Shown in pieces: positions 49,901 to 61,734 of a stretch of DNA of 64,000 nt. The notes beneath the pieces are model-generated. The model did not search any database, had not been told where the DNA came from, and worked only from the letters and a program-made list of their open reading frames with translations. Every line of letters begins with the position of its first letter. The stretch's first letter is position 1. This DNA is from Athripsodes cinereus (Eukaryota > Arthropoda > Insecta > Trichoptera > Leptoceridae): positions 2,542,001-2,606,000 of the forward strand of contig OX388318.1 of NCBI GenBank assembly GCA_947579605.1, given 5' to 3'. A program made the translations under genes and the position numbers.

Positions 49901-52900
49901 AGAAATACAGATATTGCAAATTGTTCCGAAATAAATTTCTTCTAGTGACAATGTTAATTTATGTTTTTTCTTGTGATGTAATACGGAGGTAAACAATAAT
50001 AATTTCAAAGTTTATATATTTGATTTTTAGGCTTCCCAACAGCGTTTGGCTGCCATGCCAGGAATGGAACGTGACTTGGCAAACTTGCGCAGTGAAGTGA
50101 GAAACCTACGGAGTACAGCGCACCAGTGTCAGTTGTTAGAAGAGCAGGTTCATGTTTTGGAAACTAAATTAAACTCACTGCAACCAGTGCACAAAGATCT
50201 ACAGGTTGTTCAGGTAACTCTATTATTAATACATATTAAATATTCTTTGAGTAATCATTGTTTTATTAAGAATACATATATTCTTTTTGTATAAAACCAA
50301 GATTAATAAAAAATATAGTCTGTCATCAAATTGTATGTTCAAATAAATTGATGTCATTTTACTGCATCTCCCATAAGTTGTGTAGTCAATGTACTTACCA
50401 TATGTAATGAACATACAACTCATACTCTTCATACCATAAAAACTAGTCATTTAGGTTAGGTGGCATACCTCTACACTGCGGAATTGAAGGTCTTAAATGT
50501 TGTCGTATTGTTTGTTTTATTAATAATTTATTTTACCTATTGATATTTTACAAATAACTGCGTTTTATAGCTATGAAATATGCTACCCATCCAGAATGTT
50601 TTACTTCTTATAGTACTAAGATGACAATTCATATGTTTGTTTGACTTTGACCAAATCTTTGTTGACATTATTTACACTCTCACTTCAATGTTTTGATTTT
50701 TCATGACTAATTTTCTAAATGATTTGTTTCGACTAATTTTATGATTGTTAAAAGTTTGATTCCCAATTATATTTGTTCTTCACCAGTTGTTGTTCTGTTC
50801 TAACTGTGTTGTGAATGAGAATTATGTTTTGTTTTTGTGTATATTGTAACATGTAAAAGGCTCACGTTGTGGATGTATGTATAAATAAATAAATAAATAA
50901 AATATAATACATTTGTTTGCCTCATTCGTGATAGATAAATGAATATTAAACATTTCAGTAGAATTCAATAACCTATTTTGGGTGACACATTCTATTTCAG
51001 AGACTCTACAAATAAAATTCTTGTAGTTACTGAGGTTTATTAATTGTTACAGGCCAAGTGTAGTGATGTAGAGAAGGAGTTGGAAGAATGGCGTACCCTG
51101 GCTAGGAAACTAGAAGTCTGTCAGCCTGGCACGCTCAATGAGATGGTCGAGAAGTTACAGGAGAGGGAACTCATGCTGACATCACAGAAAGTCGATACTG
51201 ACTCACAGCTTGCTAGAACTAAAGACGTAAGATATATTTACCACGTTTTCATGTACACTCAATATACTTTTTAGTTGATGCAGTATGTTTTGGCTTTTTA
51301 ATAAGATGTAACGAAATTTGTGTAAAAGATGTTAATTAGATGGTATAATTCTGGTAGCATCAAGTAAAAACAAGCCCCCTCTTAAGGCATGCTTAACACT
51401 TTGATGTCTTTGTCATAGGAACAGTGTATAGTAAGAGAGAGTTGTCTGGGTCTTTGGAAATACAATATTCTACAAAAATGCTTATGTTAGGTGGCAAAAC
51501 TTACAGTCGTAAAATTTGGGATTATGCAAGCGCTAAATAGGCTACATTCTCACATGCACCTTTGTATTAATTATTACAGATGTTTATTTATTGTATAAGT
51601 TGTGATGTAATAATTATTGTCTTTTAGGAGTTGATAACAGCCGTACATGAGAGAGACAAAGCCACCACTAAGTTGACAGACTTACAGAATATACAGAAGA
51701 CACAACAGAGCCTCATCCACAGAATACAGAAGAAATTGTTGCTCGGTAATTCATTATTGCTACTTATTGATTTAAATGAAAATACTTTCCGTTTATGACA
51801 GAAATATAAACACACTTATCTCGGAAACAACCTGTATTAGTTTGAAAACAAAAATTACTTTGTGTCAGTTAAATCTGAATAGTCAATTGACATTCTGAAT
51901 GTTTTGTTTTATCAGCTGACATTAAAGGAAATATAATATAACAAATGATTAATATCGCACAAATGTATTGATCTGGTGAAATTTATGGCACAGAGAGGAC
52001 CGTATGTGTGTTCATTGCTTGCAACTAGAAACATTCCCACTAGAGGGGTTGCCGGCATTATATATTTTGCTGTATTTAATTTACTCTCTCCTCGTTCAAC
52101 TTAGTTTGTTTCTGTTTTACTAAAATTACATAAATGATGAAATAATAACTAAATACTTTGTTTATTGCAGTATCAAGAGAGAGAGACAGCTACAGGCATC
52201 AGTTGGACTGTTATGAGAAGGAACTGACTTTGACACTGGGACACGGTCAGGGTGGACACAACATGGGTACGGGGGCCCTGGGAGCCAGTAGGATAGATGG
52301 TCTGGAGAAGGCACTGCAGGGATATAGGGACCTGGTGGCCAAAATGGAACAGGACATGTCTGTACTCAGTGAGTTCATATATCTTTCATTCTATTTATAT
52401 TATACTGTGCACCTGCACACTCAGCTCTGTTTTGTGATAGTTGGCCAAAAAAATACTATTCTTACTACTGCAAGGGTTCTGATGGCCCAGGCGACCTTCT
52501 TTCACAGTACACCATTCCTATGACGATGACATTAGAATACCTGGAATTTCGTAGGAAGGGGTGCTTCAATTGGCACTGTGGTGTTCTAAATGGCGGAGGC
52601 TAGTTTCTGAAGAACTTTTGCACTTTCTTTAGTACTTTGGATGCTTAATTTCCCTTTCAACTAATAATATACTTCACAGAGAAAGATACTAAAGTTATCA
52701 AGAGTGCTTCCTTGGGCAGTATTCTCGCTTCATTGCAATACTAAATTCTGTTTGTTTGTATTGTGTCTTCCATACAAGCTGAAAAGCCGGGCTTTACCTG
52801 AGGTTTTCAAACTTACAGTGTATGAAACCTTAAACACACCACTGATGTACAGCATGTGAGCTATAATATAATGTGGTAACACTGTTATCAGTCTCTAAGT

Positions 52901-55765
52901 TTGAAAGTGCATCAGCTGTACTCTTTGTGCTAATACAATTTTAGTTTCTCTGTAGCAACTTATTGTGTAAAAAAATATAATATGTTCAGAAGCGGATGTG
53001 TCTCCCGCAATACAAGAGCAGGTGTCCCGACTGAAGGAGGAGGTGAGTAACCTGAGGATGGACAATCAGAAGCTGAGAAGCAGGAAGAATGAACTAGAGG
53101 TACAATTGGAACAGCATGCTATCAAGGAGAGTGAAACCATCAAAACCAAGGTATACACTTACGTCTAAATGAATGAGTCGTGTCTTGCAAAATGTTTTTA
53201 TATTTAACTGTATTTTTATATGTGAATTTGTCATTTTTTATATCCCTTTTTTACTGTAATTTTATAATTTTACATTGATAATTTGCACATATTGAACTAG
53301 TCTCAAATTATGATATGAATTTGTGTTATGGATACTAACTAACATATACTTTTCGGCATTTCTAAATAATTCAAATGCATTCACTTGTATTCTGTACCAT
53401 TTTTCATACAAATATGAAAATTCATATTAGAATTCTTAACATTTTTCCCTGCATTCAAATAGACTGTGATGTATGTATTCTGATTTTGTGTATACATATA
53501 TTGATTGAATAAAGTTCTTTATTTATTATTTGTGTTTCAGCTGGTTCACATGACGAAGAACCCTTTCACCATGTTACAAGATAACCTTAAATCAGAATTA
53601 GATAAGGCTCAAGCAGAGGTACATCACTACATTGTATTTCTTTAATAATATAACTATATAAGATGTCAAATAGCTTAATTGTAAGCCATGCCACCAATTA
53701 GTTTTGTTTCATGAAGAATCAATTGGTGGATATATCAATACATAATTTTTTTTCTTTCTTCCATCCAAAGACCTTGCCCACCTTGACTTCTAGATGTAGT
53801 CCATTGTGGGATATCAATACATAATACTTTTATATACATGTATTGTATGTATACTAAATTTTAACATGTAAAAGGCTTAGACCGTGAATATCTGTAAATA
53901 AATTAATATTTATGGTTATAGATCATTAAGCTACGTAAGAAGCTAGAAGCTAATGAGTTGGAGCTGACGCAAAGACTTTCAGAAACACTCAACCCCACAG
54001 CGGAAATACAACAACTCAAAAGTGAGCTTGAGTCAAGTAAATTAATGTATAAAAGGTGAGAAAATAAAATATTATTTATGTAAGCTGTTGCCATTTTGTG
54101 CAGTTGAAAAATATATATAATGTACTCTCGCAGTGGTGTCCACAAAACAGAGGCCTGAGTCAATAACACACTTTCGCGTCACATTCCCGCTCCGTTAGCG
54201 TTCGGGTGCAGACGATGTTGCTCCAAAGTGTTAATTTTTGTAACTATTGTGTATCTTAGCAACGAAATTGACACGTGCTTGCAATTTTGTCTATACTCGA
54301 ACGTTAACGGAGCGGGAACGTGACGTGAAAGTGTGTTATTGACTCAGGCCCCAGTGCTGTTCAAAATAAATTCTTTAGATTGCTAATAATATATTCATGA
54401 CATACAATTTGAAATGAAAATTCCATGTACCAAAGTAATATGCATCTGAACATTACAAATTTATCAGCCAATCATTGGTAGTAATCTTTTTGGATTTTAA
54501 CTATTCTAGATGAATTACTCACGTAGATTTAATTCCAAAAGACGAGCAGAAACATTCTGCTTTCGCTGGGTATCAAACCCACAACCTCTCACTTAAAAGG
54601 CAAGTGTATTATCCACTATTCCACCCTATTTGTAATAATTGTCTCAAAAATCAATTAATCATGGTTTGAGCTGTTTTTATCTAAAAAAGGTATGATGTAG
54701 AAATGTGTAATGTGTGCATGGATATCTTCTTCCTTTATGTCTTCTGTATAAAGGGGAAAGATGTCCCTAATTGTAAAATTTATCATTATTTGTTGCAGGT
54801 TAAAAGAAGTATTAACAAGCTCAATAGATGAATATAGAAATGCATTCTATATGCTCCTAGGATACACAATGGATCGAATTAGTCCTAATAATTACAAGTA
54901 AGTTACATAACAATTATTATTATTCTTCTGCCTTTTAATATTCCTCCAAAGACTCTTATATTAGAATAGTGTATTTTGAAAAATAATGCTCGTTAAGTTC
55001 AACATTATTGAGTATTCTTAAAGTGCAATCCAAATAAGATCTTATTAGAATATTTCATATTTTTTGTTTAGAATGGCTCATACAGTTGCATGAAATATTG
55101 AACTTTATATAGTGACAATGAGATTGGTGAAATTGGTGAATGTTATCCATGGACAGTGAAGGTAATAAGCCAGCCTACGGCCATTTTGTAAGCGTTGAGA
55201 CGCCTTTTTCACTTTTTTCGATCAGATTTTGCACAGTGTTACATTCTGTAAACATGGTTCTCCGATTGCAATGTCTGATTGATTTTGCCAACTAAGATCA
55301 TCTCTCCATGTCACAGAGCTATGGGTATTTCCTGAGTTGATGCATTATTTCATTTTTGCTTGTTATTTTGATTATTTTTTTTTATTACTTTAAATTTGCT
55401 TGTTGTTTTATTTATTTATGTGCTGTTAACATATAAAAGGTGAAAGCCGTAAATGTGATTAAATAAATAAAAATAAATCATTTTACTGATGGCTTAGTTA
55501 AATAAAATATTGTTTTTTTTTCTGTTGCAGGTTAACAAACGTATTTGCAGAATCAGAGAATGACTATTTAGCATTTAAAATAACAGACGAAGGTGAGATA
55601 GATATGATACAGACCGATTATGCAACACAAATCAGCGATCTAGTGGAGCTCTACTTGTATAGACAGAAATCCATTCCAGTGTTCCTAAGTACATTGACAT
55701 TAAACCTCTTCAATAAAACTACAATGGTCCAGGACAGTACTATGCAAGTGACAGTGACGCAGTGA
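46909..55765 (+). CDS. MAD1: MAD1 mitotic spindle-assembly checkpoint protein, 14 exons, complete
   Basis: Exons: 46909-47047, 47288-47412, 47604-47792, 48649-48807, 49428-49622, 50031-50213, 51053-51226, 51628-51745, 52171-52368, 52990-53150, 53541-53618, 53922-54055, 54799-54897, 55531-55765. All phases join to 728 residues; human MAD1L1 has 718. After an N-terminal Ser/Ala segment, almost all of residues 70-650 is charged heptad-like coiled coil (WEVRRLKGELTEAHAQ on). K547-P555 reads KLVHMTKNP, fitting the Mad2-interaction motif K-Phi-Phi-x5-P; its Lys is the last codon of exon 10. The C-terminus (about 618-728) has EYRNAFYMLLGYTMDRIS, LVELYLYRQKSIPVFLSTLT and LNLFNKTT, the RWD-like end that docks Mad1 at Bub1 and kinetochores. 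The start is the first ATG of the frame in TTTAAAATGTCTG. Known role: kinetochore platform that converts open Mad2 to the closed form, delaying anaphase; nuclear-pore bound in interphase. Nothing is broken. Confidence 0.95.
47890..48060 (+). repeat. tRNA-like SINE in MAD1 intron 3
   Basis: CAGCTTAATGGTAGAGTCTC looks like an A-box head, and AAGGGATCTCGGATTCTC replaces a regular box B. A body of about 100 bp follows. Weaker evidence than family A. Confidence 0.4.
49812..49925 (-). repeat. (TAG)n-tailed SINE, 3' half in MAD1 intron 5
   Basis: CTACCATACTGTCACCCACA, AAGTGGGGTAGCCAGCAGAC and AAGATGTCCTCTCCGTG. Truncated before the middle block. Confidence 0.75.
50355..50500 (-). repeat. (TAG)n-tailed SINE, diverged, in MAD1 intron 6
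   Basis: ATCTCCCATAAGTTGTGTAG, TAATGAACATACAACTCATA and TTAGGTTAGGTGGCATACCT with CTGCGGAATTGAAGG follow the family order at low identity. Confidence 0.55.
53755..53815 (-). repeat. Dispersed repeat R2, fragment
   Basis: TTCCATCCAAAGACCTTGCC and ATGTAGTCCATTGTGGGATA are the reverse complement of the end of the repeat at 25141-25350. Confidence 0.7.
54152..54350. mobile_element. MITE with about 55-bp TIRs in MAD1 intron 12
   Basis: GGCCTGAGTCAATAACACAC at the left pairs with GTGTGTTATTGACTCAGGCC at the right, continuing into CGTCACATTCCCGCTCCGTT and AACGGAGCGGGAACGTGACG. The total is 199 bp with a short unique core. GC-richer than its surroundings. The perfect 20-bp ends suggest recent arrival. 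Confidence 0.9.
54525..54635 (-). repeat. tRNA-like SINE head fragment
   Basis: GCTGGGTATCAAACCCACAA is box B reversed, followed by CTCACTTAAAAGGCAAGTGT. The same arrangement lies near 44515-44600. Confidence 0.5.
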
Positions 55766-56323
55766 ATACGTTCTGGTGATAGAAATATTATATTATAATA
55801 ATGTGACTGGTGAATTTAATTGTAGTGATAAACTAGAAAATCTATTTTGAAATTGGATCGTTTTGTGGTAAAAGAAAACCATTTGGGTGCATTTTAGATG
55901 TTATTATATCTTGCGAATGATTGAATTAGTTTTTAACTTTGTCATGAATATTTGAATAGCTTCTCAGAGTCTGTAAATCGTGTGTCATTTTGTTCTACAA
56001 CAATGTTTTGCGATCACATCATCAACGTAGCAAAAAAGAGAAAATATAAAAAGGAGAAGCTATGAGTTTTGAATGATCCCTTTTGTTATCTTAATTCAAT
56101 GCTTAAAAAAATGAACAAATGAATACATTGCACTATCTATCATAATTTATTTGTACTATCTCTGCATCTTTCACAAATTGAGCAGCTATTGGGGTCATTG
56201 TGTGGTATTGAATTGTTAAATGTGCACACATACTCAGTCACAGAATATTTCCTATTCCGAGTGTTAAGTCTGGCTAAGTGATATATCATTACCTATAAAC
56301 AGATATTACCAAATATATGTTAG

Positions 56324-56329
56324 AATAAA
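56324..56329 (+). terminator. Candidate MAD1 poly(A) signal
   Basis: AATAAA 559 bases after the MAD1 stop, in TTAGAATAAAATTATTCCC. It is the first canonical hexamer I noticed downstream; not otherwise supported. Confidence 0.35.
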
Positions 56330-56529
56330 ATTATTCCCGGCTGTTAATTGTTTTTGAATCATTCTGACCATAGAACATCAGCTGCCATTTCAAAAATTCA
56401 AGAATGAAATTACGAAATTAATATTGAGGAAAAATTTGTGTTCATCATTTTATGAGTACCTATGTTTTGGTTTAGTTAGATATAACCATATTCTCATACT
56501 AGATATGACTAATAAACCAAATATAACTA

Positions 56530-56960
56530 TATATGCATAGTCTGTTTGCGAGGGATGGATTATACGATAAGGACATCGAAAGAAAAAAAAAATGGGCCAG
56601 TGCTAGAGTGAATGGTGAACTTGGATCCATTGTTAGCAATGTGTCGAAAATTGCAAAAATGCTGTTGCACAATACCATTCTGATACCGACACTTGCTATT
56701 ACACATATTAAACAATAAAGTGTTTGTTAAATTTACATATTATATAACCTCATACAATGGTTAATTGTAAAAATAACATACGTACAAACAATCTGGGAAG
56801 TGGAGATGCGATCACTGAAGAAGAATGGTTGATAAAACGTTGCGAGATAGAATGAGGAATGAGGATATCAGAAGAATGAGTGGATGAGAGATGAATGAAG
56901 ATGTATTGAAAAAATTATCTAAGGATAGATCAATGCAGCAAATCATTCCCTCTGCCTACC
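56530..56960 (+). pseudogene. LINE reverse-transcriptase C-terminal remnant
   Basis: The plus strand gives KDIERKKKWASARVNGELGS, IVSNVSKIAKMLLHNTIL and IPTLA. This matches the D.E.R...G..VNGAL.S......R..VHN..L.PTL.Y segment after the RT domain of RTE-like LINEs. After a deletion it continues VEMRSLKK and RDRMRNEDIRRMSG, which matches 58075. Several stops. Confidence 0.65.
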
Positions 56961-57315
56961 CTACATGGAACACGGCTGAGGGTGTAGATAGATAACTAAA
57001 TGTGCACTTTTTTTAGTGACTATGGGCGATTAATTTCTTTTGTGAATATGGCCAATTAATTTTATTTTTTATTATCTTAGTATTGAGAACATCCTCTGAG
57101 AACCTCGAGTCAAAAAGTATAATATCCATTTTTATTTTACTTATTATTAATGTTGTGTAAATAAATATAAGTATTAAGCTATTTGTGTAATTATATAAGT
57201 GACGGCAGAAAGTGTTTAGTTTAAGGACAATGTTAAGATATAAATAAATATACTATTTACCTTTTGTATTGCATTGTTATAATATTGCTACATACCTGTA
57301 TATATACATACTATG

Positions 57316-57688
57316 TAGTGATGTAACGAATATTCGTATTCACATTCACAAATATTCGCATATTTCAAAGTATTCGTATTCGCAAAAAATATGCGAATAT
57401 TTTGCAAATATTATTTTGGTAATAAAGTATCGGATATTCGGTAAAAGTACCGGATTCTTACCCGGTATATTTTAGAAAAGGTACTGCAGGAAAATATTCT
57501 TTAAGAAAATCGAGGAGTTTTGAAATTCCTATACCATTTTGAAAATTCTGCGACAGGGGGTAGAAATTTTAATGTTTGAGCAATTGTAGAAATTTAAGCA
57601 AGTCAATATTCGCTATTCACATTCGCGAATGTCGGCAACAAATATTCTCATTCGCATTCACTAATATCCCACATTCGTTACGTCACTA
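57316..57688. mobile_element. hAT-like MITE with TAGTGATGTAACGAATATTC ends
   Basis: TAGTGATGTAACGAATATTC at the left and CATTCGTTACGTCACTA at the right are imperfect TIRs. The interior is full of ATTCGCATTC/ATTCGTATTC motifs on both strands. The CA(G)TG..-type ends and ATTCG repeats resemble non-autonomous hAT elements; the 8-bp target duplication is not convincing. Confidence 0.6.
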
Positions 57689-57904
57689 ATACATACATCC
57701 TGTGTGAAAACATTCAATAAAATAAAAGTTTATTAAAAAATTATGTTTTGTCTGAATCAATTTAAATAAAAACTAAATAAAACAAACAAAAGATGGTCAC
57801 TGCAATTACTCTCAATGAAATTTTAAAGAACCCACGTTCCCAAAATCAATTATTTTACTATGTAAGTGAAACCTCACGTATAAGACTACTAAAATCTACA
57901 ATTC

Positions 57905-58025
57905 AGAGATGAGGCATGCTACCCATCCTGAATGTCATCAGCATGAAGAGGAAATCTGCATTTTTTTTACTTGCATTTATTTTGAAGGCTATCCCACTTG
58001 TGAAATATACGTTGATAGTATAGTA
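57905..58025 (+). repeat. (TAG)n-tailed SINE, partial
   Basis: CAGAGATGAGGCATGCTACC, CATCCTGAATGTCATCA and GGCTATCCCACTTGTGAAAT, ending in GATAGTATAGTA, tail last. Confidence 0.65.
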
Positions 58026-58074
58026 ATTATTTTTATTACAATAAATATTTAGTGTATGAATTTAATCAGTTTTT

Positions 58075-58410
58075 TAGTCAGAATTAAATTGATAGAGTGA
58101 AGAATGAGGATATTAGAAGAATGAGCGGGTGGGTGCAAGAAGAGTGTTGTGGACAGAATGCGCGTGAATAAACTACAGTGGTTTGGACATGTTGAACAAA
58201 TGAACAAGGTAAGAATGTCAAAGAGAATATACTTGTCTAAAAGAAAGGGTGTGAGGAAGCACAGGCTTCCGAAAACCACGTGGATCAAATTCTCAAGGAT
58301 GGCCGTGTGTTGAGTAAGAGGAACCGACGTGCGTGCATGAGAAATTGTATGAATGTGGAGGAAGCGAAGGAAGTGTGTAAAGATAGATCTGTTTGGCGTT
58401 CCGTTCTCTC
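58075..58410 (+). pseudogene. LINE 3'-terminal coding fragment (RTE-like)
   Basis: RVKNEDIRRMSGWVQEE, a shift, then VVDRMRVNKLQWFGHVE, KRIYLSKRKGVRKHRLPKTT and, in another frame, ADVRACMRNCMNVEEAKEVC with DRSVWRSVLSAY. This is the L.WFGHV.RM....KR......GRP...W (LINE ORF2 tail) pattern. Two frameshifts. Confidence 0.75.
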
Positions 58411-58424
58411 TGCCTACCTCACTT

Positions 58425-58660
58425 GAGATATTTCCTATAAATGAGGTAGCCAGTGGCCTAACTGCATGTGATAACCAAATTTGTTTTTTCTGTGCCAATA
58501 AAAAAAATTGGATAGGTGTTACACCTCATTGCTGGAATAAAGATGTTAATTGCCTTATTTGCAACGTTTTACAAACATCTGCCTTTTACAGGATACTTGA
58601 AAAGTTACAGAAAATATTGGGAGACCTATTTATTCTTCACCAGGAACTCACAAAATAAAT
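58425..58660 (-). repeat. (TAG)n-tailed SINE copy
   Basis: ATGAGGTAGCCAGTGGCCTA, CTGTGCCAATAAAAAAAATT, CATCTGCCTTTTACAGGATA and TATTCTTCACCAGGAACTCA. It directly follows the LINE tail at 58075-58410. Confidence 0.75.
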
Positions 58661-59339
58661 CATATTAATTATTGGTGATAATGTTAGATAAATGTATCAA
58701 ATTTATTGTGTCATATTCCCATTTAAAAGTAAATGAGTAGATACTTATCATACACCAATATGTCCATCATAAGTGAAAATGAGATAATGGACATTTTTTG
58801 TTATTGTGAAATATGTTATGGACATAATTATTGGATTTAGAAGTACATCGACGGACATATCTTAATTTTTTTGCTGGCTTTTTATTTTACTTCTTTTCCT
58901 TGCTTTGTCAGGATCAACAATTTTAACAATTGTATCCATTTTAACTGCTATAAGTATTAATTTTTAAATAAAATGGCGGAACAACACAGCACACGCGACA
59001 TTTGAATTTGATTTTTTAGACAGTATTTTCCTAATAAATCTGTGGACATACGTGAGTAAGATCAAAACTAAACCAAAGTAAAAACGATTCTCTATGTGCC
59101 CATATAATAAAGTGAAATTTTGTACCTGGTGGACATACCGGAGATTGATAAGTATCTACTCAAATATTATTAAAAAAGTACTTTGAACATATATTCATAA
59201 TTACTTTTTTCTACTTCTTAATCTCAAAGTCCTTGTCACGGTTTGCAATATTTATTAATGCATTAACAATTTTCGCCATGCATCTTAAGTTGAGACACAT
59301 GCTTCTCAATAAAGTACCCCATGTCCCATTACATTTACT
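58661..59339. other. Non-coding, nothing recognised
   Basis: AT-rich intergenic DNA with no frame, hairpin or family member that I can support. Confidence 0.5.
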
Positions 59340-59545
59340 AACAGAACGTGAAACAGTAATGCAAACAAGAACCATAATAATTGACTCTCACTTCTCTGAT
59401 CATGAACAGATCAGAGAAACTAACACATGGAATTTTTTTTATTTCTCTCAGGTTTTAGATCGGAAGACATCTAACGACTAAATCTCACAATGGACTACAC
59501 TAAGGATTCAACATGGGCAAGGTCTTTGGATGGAGAAGAAAAAAT
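59340..59545 (+). repeat. Dispersed repeat R2, copy 2
   Basis: GTAATGCAAACAAGAACCAT, GATCATGAACAGATCAGAGA, GGAAGACATCTAACGACTAA and CAAGGTCTTTGGATGGAGAA, in the same order as 25141-25350. Confidence 0.65.
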
Positions 59546-60107
59546 TACCCATTTCTAAAACTAATTGGATGTCTTTGCTATGTCCCGAATTGGAATCTTT
59601 AAGTTGAGAATGATGTATTTTTGTCATTAAATACTTTTTCTTTCATTGTTTTAAAATGGAAATACAGGGGAGAACCAAACCTATAAAGAATGATTTTGTA
59701 CAAAGATGTCTGTAATGTATATTTCAGGCATTTTGAATAGATCTTCAGATATAGTCCTCCCCTATAATATTTCTTACTCCACTGTCCCTGACTTTTTGCA
59801 TTCACTTTTTATTCTTAAAAATTGCTGTTTTGTGAAAAAGTGTTTTCTGGGTGTAAAATAATAAAGAAATCCAATTAACATACAAAGCTTTTATTACAAA
59901 ATAATAATAATGACAATACAGTGCAGAGTGAAGTACTTACAGATATTTATATATAAATAAATAAACATTTAATTTTAATATAAGATAAATACATCAATAA
60001 TACAAATTGAGAGATATAGTACTGATCAATTATGTGGTTTACAAGATTCACAATGCTGTTTTTTTTTGTTAATTTATAAAGTTCCTATGACTTCCACGGG
60101 CTTCACA
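59546..60107. other. Non-coding, nothing recognised
   Basis: AT-rich DNA with poly-A/T runs. The 59599-59805 minus open frame shows no domain. Confidence 0.45.
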
Positions 60108-60895
60108 AAAAAAAAACAATGTCGTTGCATATTCAAAAAAAGGTATGTGCGAACATTTTTATTTAGGTAAACTCTTTAAAAACTGATCATTAGTGCATAG
60201 AAAATGTTGTTTGGACTTTTTATTGGCATGTGAAGTATTGAATTTTAATATTTCGTGGGTTCAATGCTAGAACTAGACAACTCAAATTTGATCATTTTGT
60301 TTTGAATGTTTTTTAAGTATTCTACAATGCACATCCGTTACTTGATTATTAATAAATAAAATAAAATAAAATAAATCGTGATCGATTTCGGTAAACCTAT
60401 ACCATTGACGAGCGATATAATACTGACACATAGGTTTACCGAAATCGATCGCGATTTAAATAATCAAGTAACGGATGTGCATTGTAGAATACTTAAAAAC
60501 ATTCAAAATGTCTTGTAACTGTTACATAGTTAATCCTTCTAAAATAACTGATATTGATAATTTTGAATTACATATTTCCGATATTAGCCTCTAATGTTTT
60601 GAGTAATTTCTATGAATAATTATGAATATTATGAGGCTTCTTTATACTGTAATCAAAGTGTTTCAATAATATATATATAATATTAATTACTATCCTTTTG
60701 AGTGTAATATCATGATTTATCCATTACCTCAAAACTATTGATTTTGAGTTGTCTAGTTCTAGCATTGAACCCACGATTTGATACCAAGAATCACTTTTTA
60801 TAAAATGGTTATGATGTCATTATAAGCAGTTTATTCTAGAAATGTCAAAACATTTATAAATTCACATACCCCCTTTTAAATATGCAATGATGATG
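60108..60895. mobile_element. MITE family M1, copy split by an inserted element
   Basis: The left part 60108-60254 (TGTCGTTGCATATTCAAAAA, TTTTTATTTAGGTAAACTCT, TTATTGGCATGTGAAGTATT) and the right part 60776-60895 (GATACCAAGAATCACTTTTT, AAGCAGTTTATTCTAGAAAT) together equal the reverse of 19419-19682. Removing 60255-60779 restores TTTTAATATTTGATAC, as in the intact copy. Confidence 0.85.
60255..60775. mobile_element. 521-bp TIR element inserted into MITE M1, with internal double hairpin
   Basis: Perfect 33-bp TIRs start CGTGGGTTCAATGCTAGAAC and end in the reverse complement, flanked by a 4-bp ATTT target duplication (60251-60254 and 60776-60779). Inside, 60301-60351 and 60460-60506 form a near-perfect inverted repeat (ACAATGCACATCCGTTACTT), enclosing a second one at 60373-60400 and 60430-60457 (GATTTCGGTAAACCTAT). 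No coding capacity. Confidence 0.85.
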
Positions 60896-61284
60896 ATGAT
60901 AATAATTCAAAATGTTTAAATTTAAACATAATTTCCAAAATTCTGCAGGGAACTGGTTTATTTACGCTACACTATACTGTTTATTTTGTTTGTTTGAGCA
61001 ACTCTTATGAAGCATTGTCTCTTGATGCGATAGTTACCAAGATAATTTACATAAACAGCAGTTACTATGCGTTATCGTAAATATTTTATGCAGTGACTTT
61101 TGGTGTTCTGAAATTTTATTCAGTTTCAAAGTATCTAAATTTAAAGCTAGTTTATGAAACCTAAATTACACTTTAAAGATAAAGAAACTGTCTTTGATTT
61201 TTGAGATCTAAGGATTGATATTATAGATCAAAGACAAACTGTAGTCCAACGAAGAAAACAGGTACACTTTTCTTATATAACTAT

Positions 61285-61350
61285 AGCATGCTCTCATGGC
61301 ACCTCCTACAAATGGGGTAGGTAGCGGACACACTGCCTGCACTTACATAT
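61285..61350 (-). repeat. (TAG)n-tailed SINE, 3' fragment
   Basis: CTATAGCATGCTCTCATGGC and AATGGGGTAGGTAGCGGACA: the family's 3' end only. Confidence 0.6.
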
Positions 61351-61394
61351 AGACAAGTTATAATCTGTGGTAAAAATTATTCAAGTCAATATAA

Positions 61395-61520
61395 TAAATA
61401 CTTGGTGCCCCGTGGAACTGACTACCTTCTAGCTGCACTGAGATAAATCATTCGATAGCCACCTTTTAGAAGCAAATTGAAGACTGCACTGTTTATCTGC
61501 ACCCTTAAGACGGTTTAATT
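61395..61520 (+). pseudogene. CR1/L2-like LINE C-terminal fragment
   Basis: WN.LPS appears as GTGGAACTGACTACCTTCTA. It is followed in another frame by FRSKLKTALFICTLKTV and a stop, the SF(K/R)..LK..LF end of CR1/L2 ORF2 proteins. Confidence 0.55.
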
Positions 61521-61734
61521 AATGTGAAACAGTGCTTAAGTCAAGTCATCCAACATCATAATTTGAATCTGTTTGTATGTATGTATCTGTACATGGGAGA
61601 TAAACTAATTCATATCGGTTTTTGAGCAAATTGAGATTATATGAATTTAAGAGTTCTATGTTGAAAATGTATTATTAATTACAAAATCAACAGATAAAAT
61701 AGGATTCTTCATCTGGATGATGATGATTTTGGAT

